A stretch of DNA of 10,497 nt from an uncultured Bacillota bacterium (GCA_946546075.1 CAMNNV010000029.1:1-10497); one strand, 5' to 3'. Counted from the stretch's first letter, positions 1 to 8,258 are shown. Notes: a model not told the origin generated them from the sequence alone. Translations and numbers: made by a program.

Positions 1-3
1 TAT

Positions 4-1149
4 TTATGAGAAGAATTCTTTTATGCTGTCGCGGAAGCTCTGCTTCTTCTGATAGCAGTCCACGGTGACTTCTTTGCCCATGGCTTCGATAGCCTTCTTC
101 TGTTTGCTGTTGAGCTTTGTCGGTACTTCGAGGATGACCTTGACATACAGGTCGCCCTTTCTGCTGGACTTGATGTGCTTGATTCCCTTGCCCTTGAGAC
201 GGAAGACGGTGCCTGGCTGTGTGCCTGCAGGGATCTTATAGGATACCTTGTCTTCCAGAGTCGGGATGGTGATCTCGTCTCCCAGTGCAGCCTGATTGAA
301 GCTGATTGGGATCTCAAGCCACAGATCCTGTCCTCTTCTCTCAAAGAGTTTGTGCGGTCTCACATTGATGACGATGTAGAGATCGCCGTCAGGTCCTCCG
401 TTGATGCCCGGCTCACCCTGGCCTCTGATCGGGATGACGGAATCGTTATCCACGCCTGCAGGGATGTTGATGCTGATCTTGACGGAATCCTGGATCCTGC
501 CTGTGCCGCCGCAGTCTTTGCATGGGCTCTCGTTGACTTCACCAGTACCGCCGCAGTCCGGACATGGAGAAACGCTCTGGAAAGTGCCGAGAGGCGTTCT
601 CTGAGCCGTTCTCACTTCACCGGTACCGTTACACTTCGTACACATCTTCTTTGATGTGCCCGGTGCAGCACCAGTACCTGAGCATGTTTTGCATCGTACG
701 AACTTGTTGAGTTTGATCTCCTTCTTGGTTCCGAATGCTGCTTCTTCAAAATCGATGGTAAGGCTCTTCTGAAGGTCATTGCCCTTGCGCGGACCGTTAC
801 GCCTTCTCGTGCTGCCGCCTCCGCCGCCGAAGCCTCCGAAGCCGCCGAACATATCGAAGATATCTTCGAATCCTCCGAAGCCGCCGAAACCGCCTGCACC
901 ACCGCCGAAACCTGCATTAGGATCTACGCCTGCATGTCCGAAGCGATCATATTTATCTTTTTTGTCAGGATCTGAGAGTACTGCGTAGGCTTCGTTGATC
1001 TCTTTGAATTTCTCTTCAGCCGAAGTATCACCCGGGTTTTTATCCGGGTGATATTTCATGGCTAATTTACGGAATGCCCGCTTTATCTCAGCTTCACTGG
1101 CACCTTTTTTGAGGCCTAGGACCTCATAATAATCTCTCTTCTCTGCCAT
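4..1149 (-). CDS. dnaJ: Chaperone protein DnaJ (Hsp40), full length
   Basis: Co-chaperone that delivers unfolded clients to DnaK and stimulates its ATPase; cytoplasmic. The 381-residue protein shows the complete type I DnaJ architecture. The N-terminal J domain (about 1-70) has the HPD triad at 34-36. A Gly/Phe-rich linker follows (about 78-113). The zinc-binding region has four intact CxxCxGxG repeats starting at Cys153, Cys170, Cys196 and Cys210. The C-terminal substrate-binding and dimerisation domains run from about 220 to the end. The start ATG is preceded by AAGGA (1157-1161) with a 7-base spacing. It is the last gene seen of the hrcA-grpE-dnaK-dnaJ operon, 21 bases after the dnaK stop, so it should be co-transcribed and under HrcA control. 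The TAA stop lies at 4-6, so the gene is just complete and any operon terminator lies outside the window. Nothing is missing or unusual. Confidence 0.98.
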   Translation of the reverse strand: MAEKRDYYEVLGLKKGASEAEIKRAFRKLAMKYHPDKNPGDTSAEEKFKEINEAYAVLSDPDKKDKYDRFGHAGVDPNAGFGGGAGGFGGFGGFEDIFDMFGGFGGFGGGGGSTRRRNGPRKGNDLQKSLTIDFEEAAFGTKKEIKLNKFVRCKTCSGTGAAPGTSKKMCTKCNGTGEVRTAQRTPLGTFQSVSPCPDCGGTGEVNESPCKDCGGTGRIQDSVKISINIPAGVDNDSVIPIRGQGEPGINGGPDGDLYIVINVRPHKLFERRGQDLWLEIPISFNQAALGDEITIPTLEDKVSYKIPAGTQPGTVFRLKGKGIKHIKSSRKGDLYVKVILEVPTKLNSKQKKAIEAMGKEVTVDCYQKKQSFRDSIKEFFS

Positions 1150-1170
1150 TATAGTGTCCTTCGCTTAATC

Positions 1171-3042
1171 TTATTTGTCGTCGTCAACAACCTCGAAGTC
1201 AGCGTCAACAACATTATCATCGGAAGAGGAAGATGCACCGGCATCATTTCCCATGCCGCCCATATCAGGACCAGGACCTGCTGCTCCAGCCTGCTGCTGA
1301 GCCTGTGCCTGCTGCTGATACAGCTTCGTGGAGATCACGTGATACTTCTCTGTGAGAGCTTCAGTCTTAGCTTTGACATCTTCGATGTTGTTCGCATTCA
1401 GTGCGGACTGGAGTTCATCCTTAGCTGCTGTGATGTCAGCCTTCTCGTCGTCTGAGAGAACGCCATCCAGCTCCTTGAGGTTCTTCTCTGTCTCATAGAT
1501 GAGTGTCTCAGCCTGGTTTCTGGTCTCAGCTTCTTCTTTTCTCTTCTTATCTTCTTCAGCATACTGCTCTGCTTCCTTGACCTTAGCTTCGATTTCTTCA
1601 TCGGAGAGCTTCGTTGAGGAAGTGATCGTGATGCTCTGCTCCTTGCCTGTTCCCAGATCCTTAGCGCTTACATTTACGATACCGTTTGCGTCGATATCAA
1701 ATGTAACTTCGATCTGAGGTACACCACGTGGGGCAGGTGGAATTCCTGTGAGCTGGAATCTTCCGAGAGTGATATTGCCGGCAGCCATATCTCTTTCACC
1801 CTGCATTACGTGGATGTCTACTGCTGCCTGGTTATCTGCTGCTGTTGAGAAGATCTGGCTCTTCTTTGTAGGAATTGTAGTATTTCTCTCGATGAGCTTC
1901 GTTGCTACGCCGCCCAGTGTCTCGATGGACAGTGAAAGTGGTGTTACATCGAGGAGAAGTACGTCGTTTACTTCGCCTGTAAGTACGCCTGCCTGGATCG
2001 CAGCACCGATGGCTACGCATTCATCCGGGTTGATGCCCTTGAATGGCTCTTTGCCTGTTACCTTCTTGACGGCTTCCTGTACAGCCGGGATTCTAGTGGA
2101 TCCGCCGACCAGGATGACCTTGGAGATATCGTTGTTGGAAAGGCCTGCATCTGCCATAGCCTTCTTCATCGGCTCTACTGTCTTGTTTACCAGGTGCTCT
2201 GTCAGCTGATCGAACTTCGCTCTTGTCAGGTCGATGTTCATGTGCAGAGGACCATTCTCGTTTACTGTGATGAACGGCAGGTTGATGTTCGTAGTCTGAG
2301 CACTTGACAGTTCTTTCTTAGCCTTCTCTGCTGCTTCTCTCAGTCTCTGGAGAGCCATCTTGTCGCTTCTCAGATCAACACCGTTTTCTTTTGCGAAAGT
2401 GTCTGCCAGGTAGTTCAGGACAGCTTCATCGAAGTCGTCTCCGCCCAGCTTGTTGTTACCGTTTGTTGCAAGTACTTCGAATACGCCATCGCCCAACTCG
2501 AGGATGGATACATCGAATGTACCGCCGCCCAGGTCGTAGATCAGGATCTTATGTGAATCCTCTTCCTTATCAAGACCATAAGCAAGTGATGCTGCTGTAG
2601 GCTCGTTGATGATTCTCTTGACATCGAGGCCTGCGATCCTGCCGGCATCCTTTGTTGCCTGCTTCTGGCTGTCTGTGAAGTATGCAGGAACTGTGATTAC
2701 AGCTTCTGTTACTTTCTCTCCGAGATAGCTCTCTGCATCAGCCTTGAGTTTGCCCAGGATGATCGCTGAGATATCCTGTGGTGTGTACTTCTTGCTGTCG
2801 ATCTCAACAGTATAATCAGTACCCATATGTCTCTTGATGGATGCGATCGTTCTCTCAGGGTTCGTGATAGCCTGTCTCTTAGCAGTTTCGCCGACGAGTC
2901 TTTCGCCGTTCTTAGCGAAACCTACAACAGAAGGCGTAGTTCTGTTACCCTCAGCGTTTGCGATTACTACAGGTTCTCCACCTTCAAGTACAGCAACACA
3001 TGAGTTTGTTGTTCCTAAATCGATTCCTATTACTTTTCCCAT
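1171..3042 (-). CDS. dnaK: Chaperone protein DnaK (Hsp70)
   Basis: ATP-driven Hsp70 chaperone that binds exposed hydrophobic segments of client proteins in the cytoplasm, cycling with DnaJ and GrpE. Length is 623 residues, normal for Bacillota. The nucleotide-binding domain (about 1-355) shows the phosphate-1 motif GIDLGTTNS (6-14), the phosphate-2 motif DLGGGTFDVSIL (170-181) and VGGSTRIPAVQ (312-322). The hydrophobic interdomain linker DVLLLD is at 360-365. It is followed by the beta-sandwich substrate-binding domain (to about 475), the helical lid (about 480-570), a Gln/Ala/Gly/Ser-rich flexible tail and an acidic C-terminus ending EVVDDDK. The roughly 24-residue insertion of Gram-negative DnaKs is absent after residue 74, a Gram-positive signature. 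The start has a consensus AAGGAGG (3050-3056) 7 bases upstream. The gene lies 44 bases after grpE and 21 bases before dnaJ, with no terminator in either gap. Confidence 0.99.
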   Translation of the reverse strand: MGKVIGIDLGTTNSCVAVLEGGEPVVIANAEGNRTTPSVVGFAKNGERLVGETAKRQAITNPERTIASIKRHMGTDYTVEIDSKKYTPQDISAIILGKLKADAESYLGEKVTEAVITVPAYFTDSQKQATKDAGRIAGLDVKRIINEPTAASLAYGLDKEEDSHKILIYDLGGGTFDVSILELGDGVFEVLATNGNNKLGGDDFDEAVLNYLADTFAKENGVDLRSDKMALQRLREAAEKAKKELSSAQTTNINLPFITVNENGPLHMNIDLTRAKFDQLTEHLVNKTVEPMKKAMADAGLSNNDISKVILVGGSTRIPAVQEAVKKVTGKEPFKGINPDECVAIGAAIQAGVLTGEVNDVLLLDVTPLSLSIETLGGVATKLIERNTTIPTKKSQIFSTAADNQAAVDIHVMQGERDMAAGNITLGRFQLTGIPPAPRGVPQIEVTFDIDANGIVNVSAKDLGTGKEQSITITSSTKLSDEEIEAKVKEAEQYAEEDKKRKEEAETRNQAETLIYETEKNLKELDGVLSDDEKADITAAKDELQSALNANNIEDVKAKTEALTEKYHVISTKLYQQQAQAQQQAGAAGPGPDMGGMGNDAGASSSSDDNVVDADFEVVDDDK

Positions 3043-3086
3043 TTTATATCCTCCTTAATGGATCATTTGTCCAACTATTGGCTTAT

Positions 3087-3692
3087 TTAACCTACTACCT
3101 TTACCATGGAAGGTCTGATCACCTTGCCATTGAGTGTGTAGCCCTTCTGCAGTACGCCGGAGACCTTGCCGCTTTCATACTCGTCGGTCTGCTCTGTCAT
3201 AACTGCGTTGTGAAGGTTCGGATCGAAATCCTCTCCCAGAGCTTCTATTTCCTTCAATCCTGATTTCTCAAGGACATCTCCCAGCTGCTTGAAGATGAGT
3301 TCCATACCCTCTTTGAAGCCTTCATCGCCGGCTTCCTGTGCAAGTGCTCTCTCGAAGTTATCCAGCACCGTAAGAAGCTCGGTCACGATCTTCTCATTGG
3401 CATAACTGTAGAGATCCTGCTTCTCCTTGGCAACTCTCTTCTTGTAGTTCTGGAACTCAGCCATGAGTCTGATGTACTTTGAATTCTCATCTTCCTCAGG
3501 CTCGGCAGTATCTTTCTTTTCTTCTTTCACAGCGTCTTTCTCTTCAGACTCCGTTTCTTCTGTAGACTCATCCTGATCTGCAGCCTCAGTTTCAGGTTCT
3601 TCAGGTGTTACCGTTTCTTCTCCTGATTCTTCCTGCTGTGCTTCAGTTTCCTGCTGCGCCTGAGTCTTGATATCTTCCTCAATATTGATCAT
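3087..3692 (-). CDS. grpE: Nucleotide exchange factor GrpE
   Basis: Releases ADP from DnaK and so resets the chaperone cycle; works as a dimer in the cytoplasm. The protein has 201 residues. Residues 1-70 are a low-complexity tail very rich in Glu, Thr, Gln and Asp, presumably disordered. A long helix (about 71-115) follows. The C-terminal beta domain carries the GrpE signature, from FDPNLHNAV (156-164) through GKVSGVLQKGY to IRPSMVKV (192-199). The ATG at 3690-3692 is the only Met before Met77, so the start is secure. It overlaps the 3' end of hrcA by 14 bases. The purine-rich sequence upstream (AGGAGAGGA, then AAGG touching the ATG) is a poorly spaced ribosome-binding site, so translation may depend on ribosomes finishing hrcA. 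The long acidic N-terminus varies in this family and is not a defect. Confidence 0.98.
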   Translation of the reverse strand: MINIEEDIKTQAQQETEAQQEESGEETVTPEEPETEAADQDESTEETESEEKDAVKEEKKDTAEPEEDENSKYIRLMAEFQNYKKRVAKEKQDLYSYANEKIVTELLTVLDNFERALAQEAGDEGFKEGMELIFKQLGDVLEKSGLKEIEALGEDFDPNLHNAVMTEQTDEYESGKVSGVLQKGYTLNGKVIRPSMVKVVG

Positions 3693-4737
3693 CCTTATCT
3701 TCGTCCTCTCCTTCTGTCAATTTGAATGCCTGGCTTAGGTTGTCCGTAAGATATTCCACCACCGATGTGACTTCTGCGTATTTCATACGTGTTGGCCCTA
3801 TGACTCCGATCTTACCCACCTGCTTGCCGTTGACGTGGTACGTTGCCGTGATCACGCTGCAGTCCTGCAGGGATTCATCGTTGTTCTCATTACCGATCGT
3901 AATGATCATACCGTTGTCCCTGTTGATCAGTTTCTGGGTGAAATCATCCTTCCTGTTGATCATCTCAAAGAACATCTTCGCCTTATCGATATCGTTATAT
4001 TCAGGAAGCGAGAATATGTTCGTATAGCCATCCATATAAAGGTTGACGTTCAGCATATCCTCCAGCGTCTTCACAAAACTCGGAACGATGGACTTCTCAT
4101 ACATGGCAAGTGCCTGTGCGTCGGTCTTCACCGTCTCGATGATATCCAGTGTAAGCGCTTCGCTTATGGTCTTGCCCTTGTAGTTGTAAGTCATGTTCTT
4201 CGAGATAAATGCAAGGGTATCCATCGAAACCGGTTTGTTCAGCCGTATCGACGTGTTCGACACCTTGCCGCTCTCCGAAACGATCATCAGTATAACGGTC
4301 CTCTCATCCACCGGCATCAGGTTGACGTACTTGAGTATGTCCTGATCCTGTCTCGGTGTCATGGCAAAAGCCGTGAGGTTCGTGATCTCCGAGAGTATGT
4401 GTGCCGCTCTCTCAACGAGATTCTCCAGTTCTGTTACATTCTTGTACAGGCTCTGGGCTATGGAATCCTTCTCTACCGGTGTAAGTTCCTTCTTATCCAT
4501 CAATGTATCCACATACAATCTGTACGCCTTCTCGGAAGGAACTCTTCCGGAGGAAGTATGCGGATGCGTGAGAAATCCCATGTCTTCAAGATCAGACATC
4601 TCATTTCGGATGGTGGCCGGACTGATGCCAAGATCATAATTCTTGGAAAGTGTCCTGGAGCCCACCGGCTCAGCGGTTCTTATAAAGTCGTATATGATGG
4701 CCTGCAGTATCTTCAGTTTTCTTTCACTTAAATCCAT
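3679..4737 (-). CDS. hrcA: Heat-inducible transcription repressor HrcA
   Basis: Represses class I heat-shock genes by binding CIRCE; in the Bacillus model its activity depends on the GroEL chaperonin. With the chosen start the protein has 352 residues, typical of the family. The N-terminal winged helix-turn-helix (about 1-75) includes EPVGSRTLSKNY (23-34), ISPATIRNEMSDLE (38-51) and TSSGRVPSEKAYRLYVD (61-77). The dimerisation and inserted domains follow, with the conserved GVIGPTRMKY at 311-320 and an acidic tail. I chose the ATG at 4735-4737 because AAGGAGG (4744-4750) sits 6 bases upstream and because it gives the usual MDLSERKLKIL beginning. A longer in-frame GTG start at 4761 would lie inside the CIRCE operator and has no ribosome-binding site. 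First gene of the operon, and therefore self-regulated through the CIRCE just upstream. Confidence 0.98.
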   Translation of the reverse strand: MDLSERKLKILQAIIYDFIRTAEPVGSRTLSKNYDLGISPATIRNEMSDLEDMGFLTHPHTSSGRVPSEKAYRLYVDTLMDKKELTPVEKDSIAQSLYKNVTELENLVERAAHILSEITNLTAFAMTPRQDQDILKYVNLMPVDERTVILMIVSESGKVSNTSIRLNKPVSMDTLAFISKNMTYNYKGKTISEALTLDIIETVKTDAQALAMYEKSIVPSFVKTLEDMLNVNLYMDGYTNIFSLPEYNDIDKAKMFFEMINRKDDFTQKLINRDNGMIITIGNENNDESLQDCSVITATYHVNGKQVGKIGVIGPTRMKYAEVTSVVEYLTDNLSQAFKLTEGEDEDKDDQY

Positions 4738-4743
4738 ATCGGC

Positions 4744-4750
4744 CCTCCTT
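4744..4750 (-). promoter_or_regulatory. Ribosome-binding site of hrcA
   Basis: The minus strand reads AAGGAGG, a full Shine-Dalgarno match, ending 6 bases before the ATG at 4737. This site decides the hrcA start in favour of 4737 over the upstream in-frame GTG at 4761. It lies 4 bases downstream of the CIRCE right edge, so the operator and translation signals are packed together in the leader. Confidence 0.93.
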
Positions 4751-4754
4751 GTTG

Positions 4755-4781
4755 TTAGCACTCAAACCGTCCGAGTGCTAA
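4755..4781 (-). promoter_or_regulatory. CIRCE operator (HrcA binding site)
   Basis: Perfect 9-base inverted repeat TTAGCACTC, 9-base spacer, GAGTGCTAA. This is exactly the CIRCE consensus, with no mismatch in either arm. It sits between the predicted transcription start (about 4784-4786) and the hrcA ribosome-binding site. HrcA bound here would block initiation or early elongation, and the same element would form a hairpin at the 5' end of the mRNA. It is the only CIRCE in the window, consistent with one operon-wide control point. Confidence 0.98.
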
Positions 4782-4791
4782 CTACAATCTA

Positions 4792-4820
4792 AATGTACCA
4801 CCCGGGTGGCTGGAAGTCAA
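4792..4820 (-). promoter_or_regulatory. Predicted sigma-A promoter of the hrcA operon
   Basis: On the minus strand the -35 box is TTGACT (4815-4820, 5 of 6 to consensus) and the -10 box is TACATT (4792-4797, 4 of 6), separated by exactly 17 bases. The predicted start at about 4784-4786 places CIRCE immediately downstream, the standard arrangement for HrcA-controlled operons. The box positions are read from the sequence; the start site is inferred. A slightly shifted -10 (TAGATT, further downstream) is a weaker alternative. Confidence 0.8.
4798..4809. repeat. 12-bp perfect palindrome inside the hrcA promoter spacer
   Basis: CCACCCGGGTGG reads identically on both strands and fills 12 of the 17 bases between the -35 and -10 boxes. 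It is much richer in G+C than the surrounding sequence. It is not a terminator: there is no loop and no T-run follows on either strand. It could be a second operator or chance; no known regulator consensus is assigned. Confidence 0.6.
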
Positions 4821-4838
4821 CACATTTAAAGAAAAATT

Positions 4839-7800
4839 TCAGTTCATTTTAAGGAATTTTTTCGGCTGGAACAAATAGAGATAGGATTCTTTGACTACCT
4901 TTCCGGTTGCCGCTTCAAGGGCCTCTTTATAAAGGCTGATCTGATCTTCGTATCTTGCAGCTATGACATCCGGAGTCTGGTTCTCTCCTATATAACTGTT
5001 TTTGTAATCTATCAGAACAAGACCGTCCTCTTCTTCGAAGAAGCAGTCTATGATACCCTGTACTACCGTCTCCTGGCCATCGATCTCCTTGCTCATGATG
5101 AACTCCTGCTCTTTGTGGAGCACCGGAGCCTTTGCAGCTCTGCGGCCCACTTCTGTCTCAAAGAAGCCGTTCAGGTCATCTATGGAGATCGCCTCCATCT
5201 CGCTGTCCGTCAGAAGTCCTGCCGTATGCATCTCCTCTGCGGCAGCTTCTATATATCCGCGGCCTTCCGTGAGGGCCCTGCCGAAGTCCAGCCGCTCCAT
5301 GACGGCGTGCATGGCCGTTCCCACCTGGGCCGCATCGAGGGTCCCTGGAGCATCACTAAAGAGGCCTCTTGCAAGATGCAGAGGCATACTGCTTCCCTCA
5401 TGACTGTTCAACTGTGAAACGGAATACTTCGAGCGCACTTCCGATCTGCTGTGAGGATATTCCCAGGACAGTTTCTCATCGATCTGCCGGATCTTCTCCT
5501 CATCTCTTGCCTTCTGGCTGTCCCGCAGAAGAGCTGCCACTTCTCCCCTCGTCTCGCTCACCTCATCCGCATCGGGAGCATCCGTTTCCATCACGATGTC
5601 CACATCGGTCCCGCAAAGAGGTGCATACATCATCTGCAGGTAATTCGTGTATCCTACGAAGTTCTCATCCAGGGAATCTTCTTTCTCTACCGTTCCCGTG
5701 ACGATCAGCTTATCCTTGGCTCTGGTGAGGGCCACATAGAGGATCCGCACTTCCTCTTCCACGGCTTCCCTTCTCTTTTTGGCTGCTATGGCCTTCTGGA
5801 GGAGGGTCTTGCGGTGCCATCCCTCATCTCTATTCACGTGCGGGAGCGCGATGGAGTAATCTTTGTGCATCGGGATGATGTCGTCGGAAGAGACGTTCAG
5901 CTTCTTGCCGGCCCCTGCCAGGATGACGATCGGGAACTCCAGACCTTTGCTCCTGTGTATGGACATGATGCGTACGACGTTCTCGCCATCCCCTACAGTG
6001 CTGGCTTCTTCCTGCTTGATGTCGCCCCGCTTCATAGCATCGACGTATCGGAGGAAGCCGTACAGCCCCGTGTAATTCGTTTCTTCGAACTGGGCCGCCT
6101 TGTTCACGAGGAGCCTGAGGTTCGCGATCCTCTGCCCCGCCACAGGAAGTCCGCTGCAGTATTCGATGTAGCCCGTATCATCCAGCACGATCTTGATGAG
6201 CTCTTCCAAAGACACCCCTGTTCGCAGCTGCTTCCACCTGCCGATGGTGCGGAACATATCCGTGATCTTACCTTTTATTATGGCGTCGCTACCTTCCGTC
6301 TCATACGCTTTCACGGCATCATAAAAACTGCCTGTCCGGAAGACCGATCGGATCTTCGCAAGCTCTCCTATCTCAAAATCGAATGCCGGTGATCTCATGA
6401 CGGAGATCAGCGCCACATCATTTCTCGTGTTGCTGATGATCTTCAGGATATTGATGAACACCTGGATCTCTACCGTCTCATAGTATCCGGCTCTGGCAGA
6501 CCCATAGGACGGGATGCCGCTGTTGTTCAGATACCGTTCGAGCTGTGATACCGTCCCGTTGTTCCTGGTGAGAACGACGATATCCCCGTAGGATACCTTC
6601 TTTATCGTATTGGTTTTCGTATCGTAGATCTCGCGTCCCAGATGATCCTTGATCAGATCGCTGATCAGAGCCGCCTCCGCATCACTGAACTCCTCGTCAT
6701 CGCCCGTGTACGCATCCTTTGGGATCACGTGGATGGAAGTGGTCATGCCCGGATGATCGTCTCCCGCCGTGCATATCAGCTTCTGATCATCATCGTATCC
6801 GTCCATGACCTGCCGGAAAACAGCGTTCACCGTATCCGTCACGCTTCTCTTGCTTCGGAAGTTGTTGGAAAGATCGATCTTGATGCTGGTCTGCTGATCT
6901 CCGCTTCTGTACCGTTCGTACCGGCTTCGGAACAGCTCCGGCTCTGCCAGCCTGAACCGGTAGATACTCTGCTTGAGATCTCCTACCATGAACAGGTTGT
7001 TTCCCCTGCTGATCTTCTCCACGATCGTCTCCTGGAGCTGGTTGCAGTCCTGGTACTCGTCTACAAATATATAAATGAATTTCTCTCTGTACTCCGCAGC
7101 CGCCGTCTCGTCTTCCAGGATATCTATGGCATAATGCATGACATCGTCAAAATCCACGATGTTCTCGTCAGCCTTCTTCGCCTTGAAGACACGCTCGAAT
7201 TCTTTGAGGATATCCACGAGATACAAAGTATCCCCGGCCTGCTCTTTGAGTTCGTCATCGCACTCCTGCAGGGTGAAAACGTAATAGGCGTCCCGCAGAT
7301 CCTTGATGCACTTCTTGGCCTTCTCCGTGTACTTCTTCACCGGCGCCTTGATCAGATCGTATTCTTCCTTCTCATCTCCGTAAGCTCTCAGCTGCTCGTA
7401 CTTCACATCAGGGAATTCTCCCTCCTCTTCGATGCGCCTCGGTATGGAGCGCATGAGATTCAGGTTCTCCGAAGCCTTCTGTCCCAGCTTCTCAAGCCCC
7501 GCATCCAGGATGAGATCCACTGCTTCTTGATAGTAGCTCCAGGCCTCCCCAAAAAGGCGGGATGTCTCTTCTTCAAAAAACGCGTCCAGCCCGTAAGCTT
7601 CCAGCGGGGAATCGCAGGTCAAAAGCCCTGTCTTCTCCTCTGCCCACTCCATATAATGCGGCAGGCTCCTCATCTGCACATAAAGCTTGACGATGCCTTC
7701 TTTGATTCGCTTTTCGTTCCTGTCGCTGCTGTACTTGGTGAGGAACTCCGAGAACCGTTCGTGGTCCTCTGCGAACCGCCTGTCAAAAACTTCATCGATG

Positions 7801-8210
7801 CTCTCGCCCTTGAGGATCTCGATCTTCGTCTCATCGCCGATCCTGACTCCCGGCTCCAGATCTGTGAGGTAAAAATACCGTCTCATGACCTCGATGGTGA
7901 AGGAGTGGAACGTACTGATGTTGGCACGTGGCAGAAGTCTCAGCTGCCGTTCGAGGAACTTGCGGTCTGTACCCTTCTCCTCGATGCTCTTTCGGATGGC
8001 ATCCTCCAGCCTCTCCTTCATCTCCGCCGCCGCAGCCTTGGTGAATGTGGTGATCAGGAACCGGTCCACGTCCACCTTGTCCTGCAGTATGAGCTGCTTG
8101 ATGCGCTCTACGAGGACCGCCGTCTTGCCCGAACCAGCCGCTGCCGAAACCAGTATGTTCTTATCTCTTGATTCTATTGTTTCTCTCTGTTTATCTGTCC
8201 ATTTCATCAT
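4839..8210 (-). CDS. addA: ATP-dependent helicase/nuclease subunit A (AddA)
   Basis: Helicase-nuclease subunit of AddAB, the Bacillota counterpart of RecBCD, which resects double-strand breaks to load RecA. The 1123 residues are somewhat short of the Bacillus subtilis protein (about 1230) but complete. SF1A helicase motifs appear in order: Walker A AAAGSGKT (23-30), Ia TTFTKAAAAEM (54-64), II VDEYQD (383-388), III GDLKQSIYRFR (410-420), IV LSNNFRS (447-453), V SIHRSKGLEF (750-759) and VI YVALTRAKD (825-833). The C-terminal RecB-family nuclease has His968 in GTAMHAV, Asp1055 in QGIID, and Asp1068 with Lys1070 in IDYK, then YEDQISLY (1087-1094), so the active site is intact. IDYK is followed by NS where TD is common. 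The start is the first of two consecutive ATGs; an in-frame TAA lies 12 bases upstream, and no clear Shine-Dalgarno is seen. addB, normally adjacent, is not here. The stop lies 18 bases before the hrcA -35 box, with no terminator between. Confidence 0.96.
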   Translation of the reverse strand: MMKWTDKQRETIESRDKNILVSAAAGSGKTAVLVERIKQLILQDKVDVDRFLITTFTKAAAAEMKERLEDAIRKSIEEKGTDRKFLERQLRLLPRANISTFHSFTIEVMRRYFYLTDLEPGVRIGDETKIEILKGESIDEVFDRRFAEDHERFSEFLTKYSSDRNEKRIKEGIVKLYVQMRSLPHYMEWAEEKTGLLTCDSPLEAYGLDAFFEEETSRLFGEAWSYYQEAVDLILDAGLEKLGQKASENLNLMRSIPRRIEEEGEFPDVKYEQLRAYGDEKEEYDLIKAPVKKYTEKAKKCIKDLRDAYYVFTLQECDDELKEQAGDTLYLVDILKEFERVFKAKKADENIVDFDDVMHYAIDILEDETAAAEYREKFIYIFVDEYQDCNQLQETIVEKISRGNNLFMVGDLKQSIYRFRLAEPELFRSRYERYRSGDQQTSIKIDLSNNFRSKRSVTDTVNAVFRQVMDGYDDDQKLICTAGDDHPGMTTSIHVIPKDAYTGDDEEFSDAEAALISDLIKDHLGREIYDTKTNTIKKVSYGDIVVLTRNNGTVSQLERYLNNSGIPSYGSARAGYYETVEIQVFINILKIISNTRNDVALISVMRSPAFDFEIGELAKIRSVFRTGSFYDAVKAYETEGSDAIIKGKITDMFRTIGRWKQLRTGVSLEELIKIVLDDTGYIEYCSGLPVAGQRIANLRLLVNKAAQFEETNYTGLYGFLRYVDAMKRGDIKQEEASTVGDGENVVRIMSIHRSKGLEFPIVILAGAGKKLNVSSDDIIPMHKDYSIALPHVNRDEGWHRKTLLQKAIAAKKRREAVEEEVRILYVALTRAKDKLIVTGTVEKEDSLDENFVGYTNYLQMMYAPLCGTDVDIVMETDAPDADEVSETRGEVAALLRDSQKARDEEKIRQIDEKLSWEYPHSRSEVRSKYSVSQLNSHEGSSMPLHLARGLFSDAPGTLDAAQVGTAMHAVMERLDFGRALTEGRGYIEAAAEEMHTAGLLTDSEMEAISIDDLNGFFETEVGRRAAKAPVLHKEQEFIMSKEIDGQETVVQGIIDCFFEEEDGLVLIDYKNSYIGENQTPDVIAARYEDQISLYKEALEAATGKVVKESYLYLFQPKKFLKMN

Positions 8211-8258
8211 GCATCTATTTTACCATGATTCAGGCCCCTTTTATACCGCAATAAATCT

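Noticed and set aside
3835..4731. Plus-strand open frame (298 codons) opposite hrcA
   Set aside because: Antisense to an unambiguous HrcA; no ribosome-binding site and no recognisable protein features.
4798..4809. Palindrome as the addA terminator
   Set aside because: It has no loop, and no run of T follows on the minus strand; the next bases are TACATTTAG.
5451..6392. Plus-strand open frame (313 codons) opposite the 3' half of addA
   Set aside because: Antisense shadow of the AddA helicase motifs V-VI and the region between the helicase and nuclease; no start signals or recognisable domain.
6642..8171. Long plus-strand open frame (509 codons) opposite addA
   Set aside because: It is entirely antisense to the well-conserved AddA helicase domain, has no ribosome-binding site, and its translation resembles no family. 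Explained by the codon pattern of the real gene.
8215..8226. Four-codon leader frame (ATG GTA AAA TAG) upstream of addA
   Set aside because: It has no ribosome-binding site and no attenuator-like structure follows. Too short to distinguish from chance.
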